Source of the DNA: Bacillota bacterium
GTDB taxonomy: Bacteria > Bacillota > Clostridia > Oscillospirales > Acutalibacteraceae
Direction: 5' to 3'
Assembly (NCBI GenBank): GCA_023397245.1
Contig: JAEWUH010000182.1
Location: 1-5,989 of the forward strand
DNA: 5,989 nucleotides
Both the position numbers and the translations under genes were made by a program. Numbering within the stretch: position 1 is the first letter of the stretch; every line of letters starts with the position of its first letter. Below the pieces are notes generated by a model, which was not told where the DNA came from, ran no database searches, and saw only the letters and a list, made by a program, of their open reading frames with translations. Below, one piece after another: positions 1 to 3,136 of this stretch.

Positions 1-406
1 GTCCGGAAAACGCCGGCGCGATCATAGCGTAAACCGGTGTCTTCTTGTCTTTCAGCAGTTGAAGCACAGCAAGGGAATCCTTGCGTCCAGAGAGCGTATG
101 CTCCGGACAGGTGTTGACACATTCGCCGCAGCCTGTACAATTTCCGGTTATCACGACGTTGTTATTATTATCGCGCTTGATTGCGTCAAAAAGGCATGCG
201 GCTTCGCACGCGCCTTTCCCGCCGGCGCAGCTTCCACATGTTCCGCTTTTTATGATGAGAGGTTCTTTTTCAGGGTGTAAAAGCGCTTTCAGCAATTTCG
301 TTTCGCTGGGATCTCCATTTGCTTCAATCATTTCAGATACATTTTGAAGTTTTCCGCTGATTTCCGCTTTTTTTAATTCCAAATCAAGTTTATCGTATGG
401 ATTCAT
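1..406 (-). CDS. [FeFe]-hydrogenase-like iron-sulfur protein, N-terminal part (3' end beyond window)
   Basis: This reading frame is open from the ATG at 406 to the window edge and gives 135 residues. After a charged, helical N-terminus (about residues 1-50) come two four-cysteine motifs: C57-x2-C60-x6-C67-x3-C71 and a canonical C90-x2-C93-x2-C96-x3-C100-P, a ferredoxin-type double [4Fe-4S] module. It ends in MIAPAFSG (128-135), which resembles the opening of the catalytic H-cluster domain of iron-only hydrogenases. Full-length relatives would make or use H2, or sense it, with electrons entering through the N-terminal clusters; the H-cluster cysteines lie outside the window, so activity cannot be judged. 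AGGAG at 420-416 lies 9 bases before the ATG at 406; the ATG at 410 is closer but meets a stop after six codons. The gene follows a small ORF by 20 bp and probably shares its promoter. It resembles group B-like [FeFe] hydrogenases, but a different dicluster ferredoxin fusion is possible. Confidence 0.8.
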   Translation of the reverse strand, partial: MNPYDKLDLELKKAEISGKLQNVSEMIEANGDPSETKLLKALLHPEKEPLIIKSGTCGSCAGGKGACEAACLFDAIKRDNNNNVVITGNCTGCGECVNTCPEHTLSGRKDSLAVLQLLKDKKTPVYAMIAPAFSG

Positions 407-426
407 TCATTCTTTCTCCTCACTTG

Positions 427-648
427 TCAATTTTCCGCCAACGGATATAGCTTCCCATTTTCGCGACGAATTCTTTCTTTAATCTGGCGAAAATCTTTCT
501 GCTGTCTGTAAAAAAGAAATCCTTGCTCCGGAGAACTTAAAAAGGTGTATTGTTGAACAAATGAACGGAACAGGCCCGCAAGATTGCCCATTTTGCCATT
601 GGAATTTTGTGTGATATCCCTTGTTTCTGGATTACCACTGTGCATCAT
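427..648 (-). CDS. Small uncharacterised protein ahead of the hydrogenase-like gene
   Basis: The predicted product is a 73-residue basic protein that I do not recognise. It has no cysteines, no signal peptide and no membrane segment. The first ~20 residues are polar and low in structure; residues ~20-70 look like a folded or helical core with aromatic residues (LAGLFRSFVQQYTFL, then FLFYRQQKDF) and a charged amphipathic stretch (RQIKERIRREN). Its place supports reality: it starts about 18 bases after the predicted transcription start and stops 20 bp before the hydrogenase-like ATG, with that gene's ribosome site in the gap. Against it, no clear Shine-Dalgarno sequence precedes either ATG at 648 or 645; an internal ATG at codon 20 would give a 54-residue form, also without a good site. 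It may be an accessory protein of the hydrogenase, or the stretch may be a leader RNA. Confidence 0.5.
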   Translation of the reverse strand: MMHSGNPETRDITQNSNGKMGNLAGLFRSFVQQYTFLSSPEQGFLFYRQQKDFRQIKERIRRENGKLYPLAEN

Positions 649-672
649 TGCAGGATATAGGAACTACTAAAT

Positions 673-701
673 ATTATAACAATATTATGTTGCGTTCGCA
701 A
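673..701 (-). promoter_or_regulatory. Sigma-A-type promoter of the small ORF/hydrogenase-like unit
   Basis: On the minus strand TTGCGA (701-696) and TATAAT (678-673) are separated by exactly 17 bases. The -10 box is perfect and the -35 box matches TTGACA at four of six positions. Transcription would start near 666, about 18 bases before the ATG at 648. The -35 hexamer lies inside one of two palindromic sites, so a bound protein should block the promoter. Confidence 0.75.
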
Positions 702-728
702 TAAAGTCCAATGTTGCATCTGCAATAT
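687..728 (-). promoter_or_regulatory. Tandem palindromic operator, two TTGC-N4-GCAA sites
   Basis: Two copies of a palindrome read ATTGCAGATGCAACAT and ATTGCGAACGCAACAT on the minus strand, within 728-711 and 704-687. They share everything but the four central bases, and their centres are 24 bp apart. Each has dyad symmetry (TTGC against GCAA), as for a dimeric helix-turn-helix regulator. The promoter-proximal copy covers the -35 box and part of the spacer, centred about 30 bases before the predicted start, which suits repression; the distal copy is at about -54. The regulator family is not determinable; the spacing recalls FNR-like or MarR-like sites but the bases match no consensus I can name with confidence. 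Confidence 0.65.
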
Positions 729-790
729 TGGGTAAAATATTTTCCACTTTTGCGTTGCTTGTATCATTCAAGCTAATTACGAGGACACCG

Positions 791-840
791 TTTAAAAGCA
801 AAAGAAAGCGGCAACCGATTTCATGCAGGCCGCCGCTTTC
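791..840 (-). terminator. Intrinsic terminator of the four-gene operon
   Basis: Fifteen bases after the ferredoxin stop, GAAAGCGGC (840-832) pairs perfectly with GCCGCTTTC (812-804). Four more inner pairs (two G-U, two G-C) leave an 11-base loop. TTTTGCTTTT follows directly on the minus strand. The strong stem plus U-run separates this operon from the hydrogenase-like unit. Confidence 0.9.
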
Positions 841-854
841 CTAACGTAACGAAA

Positions 855-1043
855 CTATTCGACCGTGATCACCGAAACGGGGCATCCGTCCTGTGCTTCC
901 ACGGCTTGATCCTCCACTTCGTTCGGGACATTTTCCTGATGAACTTCCGCCACTCCGTCGTCGGCTATTCGGAAAACCTCCGGGCAGGTTTCTGCGCAGA
1001 GTCCGCAGGAAATGCATCCGCTTCTGTCAAGTTTTGCTTTCAT
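855..1043 (-). CDS. Small single-cluster [4Fe-4S] ferredoxin
   Basis: This 62-residue acidic cytoplasmic electron carrier has the single-cluster ferredoxin layout: C10-x2-C13-x2-C16-x3-C20-P near the N-terminus and a lone C54-P near the C-terminus. By family analogy C10, C13, C16 and C54 hold one [4Fe-4S] cluster. C20 is then spare: relatives with two extra cysteines form a disulfide there, but this protein has no partner cysteine. The length is normal for the family. The ATG at 1043 is preceded by AAAGGA about ten bases upstream. It is the last gene of the operon, 37 bp after the cupin and just before the terminator. The likely role is to pass low-potential electrons to or from an operon partner, or to the neighbouring hydrogenase-like protein; that partner assignment is inference. 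Confidence 0.93.
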   Translation of the reverse strand: MKAKLDRSGCISCGLCAETCPEVFRIADDGVAEVHQENVPNEVEDQAVEAQDGCPVSVITVE

Positions 1044-1080
1044 AAAATTCGCATCCTTTCAAAAATAATTTAAAATATGC

Positions 1081-1425
1081 TTATGACTGAGGAAATACAA
1101 CCGTCAGCAGCATCTTGAATTTTCCATCCGCCGCTACAGCATGCGGGATTCCGGCCGGCATCACAATGGTTTTTCCTTCAGCCAGTGAAAAGTCTTGATC
1201 CCCAACGGTAATATGCGCGTTCCCTTCAAGAATGGTCACCATCGCGTCGCCGTCTGAAGAGTGCGAGCTGATCTCTTCATTTTCATCAAATGCAAACAGT
1301 GTGATGCTTACGGCTTTGTTCTGCGCAAGAGTCCGGCTCACAACCTGCCCCTGCTGGTATTCCACCAGCGCGGGCAGCTCCAATGCGCTCCTAAATTCAA
1401 TATTTTTTAGGTAATGCGTCTCCAT
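1081..1425 (-). CDS. Small single-domain cupin protein
   Basis: The product is a 114-residue soluble beta-barrel (cupin_2-like) protein. Motif 1 is at about residues 50-68 (ISSHSSDGDAMVTILEG) and motif 2 at about 84-99 (GKTIVMPAGIPHAVAA). Usual metal ligands are two His and a Glu in motif 1 and one His in motif 2. Here H55, E67 and H95 fit, but the second His of the HxH pair is Ser57, so metal binding may be weaker or use another residue. Similar small clostridial cupins show the same H-S-S pattern and have no known reaction. A GTG at 1437 would add four residues, but it lies inside the AAGGTGG ribosome site (1440-1434), which sits eight bases before the ATG at 1425; the ATG is preferred. It lies between the DUF438 and ferredoxin genes in one operon. 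A ligand-binding or sensory role is inferred only. Confidence 0.85.
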   Translation of the reverse strand: METHYLKNIEFRSALELPALVEYQQGQVVSRTLAQNKAVSITLFAFDENEEISSHSSDGDAMVTILEGNAHITVGDQDFSLAEGKTIVMPAGIPHAVAADGKFKMLLTVVFPQS

Positions 1426-1457
1426 ACTGCAAACCACCTTTTTAAAAAATTTTTGTG

Positions 1458-2657
1458 TTACTCTGAAACCAGGCGCTTTTCTCCCTTGATGGCCTGGATT
1501 GGTCGGATGTTCTGGGTTACTTCCAGTACGCCGAGATACTCGCCCTTTTCGCTGTGGACGGCAAAATACCGGATAAGGATATATTTTTCGCCCATGTTAA
1601 TCCAGAAATCTTCGCTCGCTTTCCGGCCGGCTTTGAAATCCTCCACAAGTTTTTCAACGATATGCACACTTGCCGGGGGATGGCAGTTGGAAACCTTCCG
1701 TCCGATAATCGCCTTTGTGCGTGGAAAGACGCGCTCTGCTCCCTGCGAAAAATATTTTACGGTGTCATCCTTGTCCACAAAGGTAATATCAATGGGCAGG
1801 GTATCGAGCATTCGCACAAGCTCTTCGGCTTTAAGCACACCGGTCGGCAGGTTAATGACACCCGGCGCGGCTTTTTCCTGCCGTAGGACTTCCTGTTCTT
1901 TTCGAATGACCGGCGACCAGTCAGGCACGCGATCAATCAAACAATAGCCAAGTTCGCCGCTTTCCTCGGCAATGCGCTTCCACTCGTCCTGCGTCAGGTT
2001 TTCGAGCAGCATCGGAAGCATGATGTTCTCTTCTTTAAAGATCATCTCGCCGATTTTAGCAAACAGTTCCTCAATCAGCCCCTTCAAATGCGAAAGATCG
2101 GTGGTTTTAAGCCGCGCGTTTATTTCTTTGAGCTGCGCGCGGATTTCGTCGTCCACGCCCCACATTACCTTGGGCGGAGCCGTAATACCATACTGCTCCA
2201 GATAGGGGAAGAGCAGATTTTCTTTCTTCAGATAATGGCGGTCGATTTTCGTCAGCTCCCCGAGAGCGGTTTCCACATTTTTTTCTTCGCTGCCGGATGA
2301 TCGGGCAAGCTCTTCGCGAATCTCTGCAATCAACTTTTCAATGGCCCTGTTTTCGCGCTTCAGGGTATTGGCCGGATGCCCCGGAATCTCCGATGGGTCG
2401 GACGGCTGATGGATTTCTTCAATAGAGCCTTTAAACACAGCCGCGTGAACATCGCAAAGGCGCTGAATTTCGGAAACCGGCAGGCCGTTCGCAACAAGAG
2501 CCTGTTCCGCCTGCGCGATTTCCTCTGCGGATACTCCTCCGAACACGGCGGCAAATCGCCCCTTGACCTCTTCAACAGTTTTCCCGTCGTGCAGTTGTGT
2601 GATCAATTCTTTCAGGACTTTTTGACGATATTCCCGGTTGTTGATTTCCTCACTCAT
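1458..2657 (-). CDS. DUF438 / hemerythrin HHE / PAS protein
   Basis: This 399-residue cytoplasmic protein has three parts. DUF438 spans about 10-80 and ends in a C68, H71, H83 region. A hemerythrin-like HHE bundle spans about 90-240, with candidate metal ligands H94 (PGHPANTLKREN), H141 and E146 (HYLKKENLLFPYLE), D169/D170 (VMWGVDDEIR) and E209/E210 (FKEENIMLP). A C-terminal PAS domain spans about 280-390, with the family's C325-H326-P-P signature. HHE bundles hold a non-heme diiron centre that binds O2 or NO. In the related ScdA/YtfE/DnrN proteins it supports repair of damaged iron centres. No kinase, cyclase or DNA-binding domain follows the PAS, so any signal must pass through a protein partner. 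The ATG at 2657 has AGGAGG seven bases upstream and overlaps the previous stop (ATGA), showing translational coupling to the DUF1858 gene. The domain identity is firm; the choice between sensor and repair factor is open. Confidence 0.93.
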   Translation of the reverse strand: MSEEINNREYRQKVLKELITQLHDGKTVEEVKGRFAAVFGGVSAEEIAQAEQALVANGLPVSEIQRLCDVHAAVFKGSIEEIHQPSDPSEIPGHPANTLKRENRAIEKLIAEIREELARSSGSEEKNVETALGELTKIDRHYLKKENLLFPYLEQYGITAPPKVMWGVDDEIRAQLKEINARLKTTDLSHLKGLIEELFAKIGEMIFKEENIMLPMLLENLTQDEWKRIAEESGELGYCLIDRVPDWSPVIRKEQEVLRQEKAAPGVINLPTGVLKAEELVRMLDTLPIDITFVDKDDTVKYFSQGAERVFPRTKAIIGRKVSNCHPPASVHIVEKLVEDFKAGRKASEDFWINMGEKYILIRYFAVHSEKGEYLGVLEVTQNIRPIQAIKGEKRLVSE

Positions 2658-2893
2658 GTGGATTCCTCCTTTATTTTGTAGCCGTGCTCCTTAAAAGTCT
2701 GTTTTATGTCTTCAAGGTTGAAATTTTTCATTTTTACACCTCTTGGAATGGTCATGAACCTGCCCGCTGTTGCGAGCATTCCGGGATTTGCGATATCCCG
2801 GAACCCAGCTGCTTCCAATAATTTAGTGATTCCCGAATCACTGCTGCATAATTCATACACCGTCTTATTTAAATCCAGAATTTTGTCTTTCAA
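2654..2893 (-). CDS. DUF1858 domain protein, TTG start
   Basis: This 79-residue soluble protein is almost entirely one DUF1858 domain: a start like KILDLNKTVYELC, a central AAGFRDIANPGMLATAGRFM and an end near FKEHGYKI are recognisable family features. A single cysteine (C16) sits in the ELC motif. DUF1858 is found alone and fused to hemerythrin or iron-sulfur proteins in anaerobes, and recalls the small N-terminal domain of ScdA-type iron-centre repair proteins; its biochemistry is unknown to me. The start is TTG at 2893, seven bases after a strong GGGAGG ribosome site (2906-2901); no in-frame ATG lies early enough. It is first in a four-gene operon and shares a 4-bp overlap with the DUF438 gene, which suggests the two proteins form a complex in fixed ratio. 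Confidence 0.9.
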   Translation of the reverse strand: MKDKILDLNKTVYELCSSDSGITKLLEAAGFRDIANPGMLATAGRFMTIPRGVKMKNFNLEDIKQTFKEHGYKIKEEST

Positions 2894-2900
2894 TAGAATA

Positions 2901-2952
2901 CCTCCCGCAGCCTGCTTCTGATTTCACCATCATTATAACAGGCTGTGGGAGG
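2901..2952 (-). repeat. 14-bp inverted repeat bracketing the -10 box; one arm holds the ribosome site
   Basis: CCTCCCACAGCCTG (2952-2939) and CAGGCTGCGGGAGG (2914-2901) are complementary at 13 of 14 positions, with 24 bases between. The downstream arm contains GGGAGG, the Shine-Dalgarno of the DUF1858 gene. The upstream arm lies before the predicted transcription start and the TATAAT sits in the loop. RNA started locally therefore lacks the upstream arm and leaves the ribosome site free, while RNA reading through from the surface-protein gene could fold and hide it. On the opposite strand the one mismatch becomes a G-U pair. Confidence 0.75.
2932..2937 (-). promoter_or_regulatory. -10 box of the DUF1858 operon promoter
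   Basis: A perfect TATAAT lies 38 bases before the TTG start, placing the transcription start near 2925. At 16-18 bases upstream the sequence (around CAGAAAG) bears no resemblance to TTGACA. A good -10 box without a -35 box is typical of an activator-dependent promoter, and a CRP/FNR-type site sits in the right place. Confidence 0.75.
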
Positions 2953-2958
2953 TCTTTC

Positions 2959-2974
2959 TGTGATTGTAATCAAA
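2959..2974 (-). promoter_or_regulatory. CRP/FNR-family operator, class II position
   Basis: The minus strand reads TTTGATTACAATCACA, which fits the CRP-type consensus TGTGA-N6-TCACA at nine of ten defined positions, with dyad symmetry extending into the centre. Its centre is at 2966.5, about 41.5 bases before the start predicted from the TATAAT, the standard spacing for class II activation. In anaerobes without a cAMP-CRP system such sites serve other family members, including HcpR-like nitrosative-stress regulators; which one acts here is unknown. Confidence 0.72.
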
Positions 2975-3087
2975 TTTTATGCCTAGTTTTCGGCTCACTG
3001 TTTTGCGGGCAATTCCGGATCATTGTCCATGCCCTCACGACTGTTTCATTACCTACGTCACGTATTGGTCATAACAGCTTGCAAGTA

Positions 3088-3116
3088 ATAATGAGGGCGG
3101 ATTTTCATCCGCCCTC
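3088..3116 (-). terminator. Hairpin terminator after the surface-protein gene
   Basis: GAGGGCGGAT (3116-3107 on the minus strand) pairs perfectly with ATCCGCCCTC (3102-3093) across a four-base loop, 21 bases after the TAG. The following minus-strand bases, ATTATTACTT, are a poor U-run, so termination may be incomplete and some read-through into the DUF1858 operon is possible. Confidence 0.75.
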
Positions 3117-3136
3117 TGTTTCGCTTATAGTGATGA

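Larger units (their letters stand above)
804..2925 (-). other. Predicted four-gene transcription unit
   Basis: DUF1858, DUF438-HHE-PAS, cupin and ferredoxin genes follow one another on the minus strand with a 4-bp overlap and gaps of 32 and 37 bp. No terminator-like hairpin lies between them. One promoter precedes the set and one strong terminator follows it. The unit looks like a redox or nitrosative-stress module built round a diiron protein; that function is inferred from domain content. Confidence 0.8.

Noticed and set aside
59..347. Two overlapping plus-strand ORFs at the left edge
   Set aside because: They mirror the cysteine-rich hydrogenase-like frame on the minus strand, which has a ribosome site and clear iron-sulfur motifs.
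393..410. ATG at 410 as the hydrogenase-like start
   Set aside because: That frame stops after six codons; the ATG at 406 opens the long frame with a suitable ribosome-site spacing.
1426..1437. GTG at 1437 as the cupin start
   Set aside because: The GTG is part of the AAGGTGG ribosome site itself, and the ATG at 1425 has ideal spacing from it.
1414..1947. Plus-strand ORF of 177 codons
   Set aside because: It lies antisense to the well-supported DUF438 and cupin genes, has no ribosome site and shows no recognisable protein pattern.
2360..2575. Minus-strand ORF of 71 codons inside the DUF438 gene
   Set aside because: It is out of frame with a gene of firm domain identity, and its arginine-rich product looks like frame-shifted sequence.
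2865..2933. Short ORF from the ATG at 2933, of about 22 codons, overlapping the DUF1858 start
   Set aside because: Its ATG codons lie upstream of the predicted transcription start and it has no ribosome site.
2975..3087. Spacer between the surface-protein terminator and the CRP-like site
   Set aside because: No tRNA, riboswitch, second promoter or strong hairpin could be supported here.
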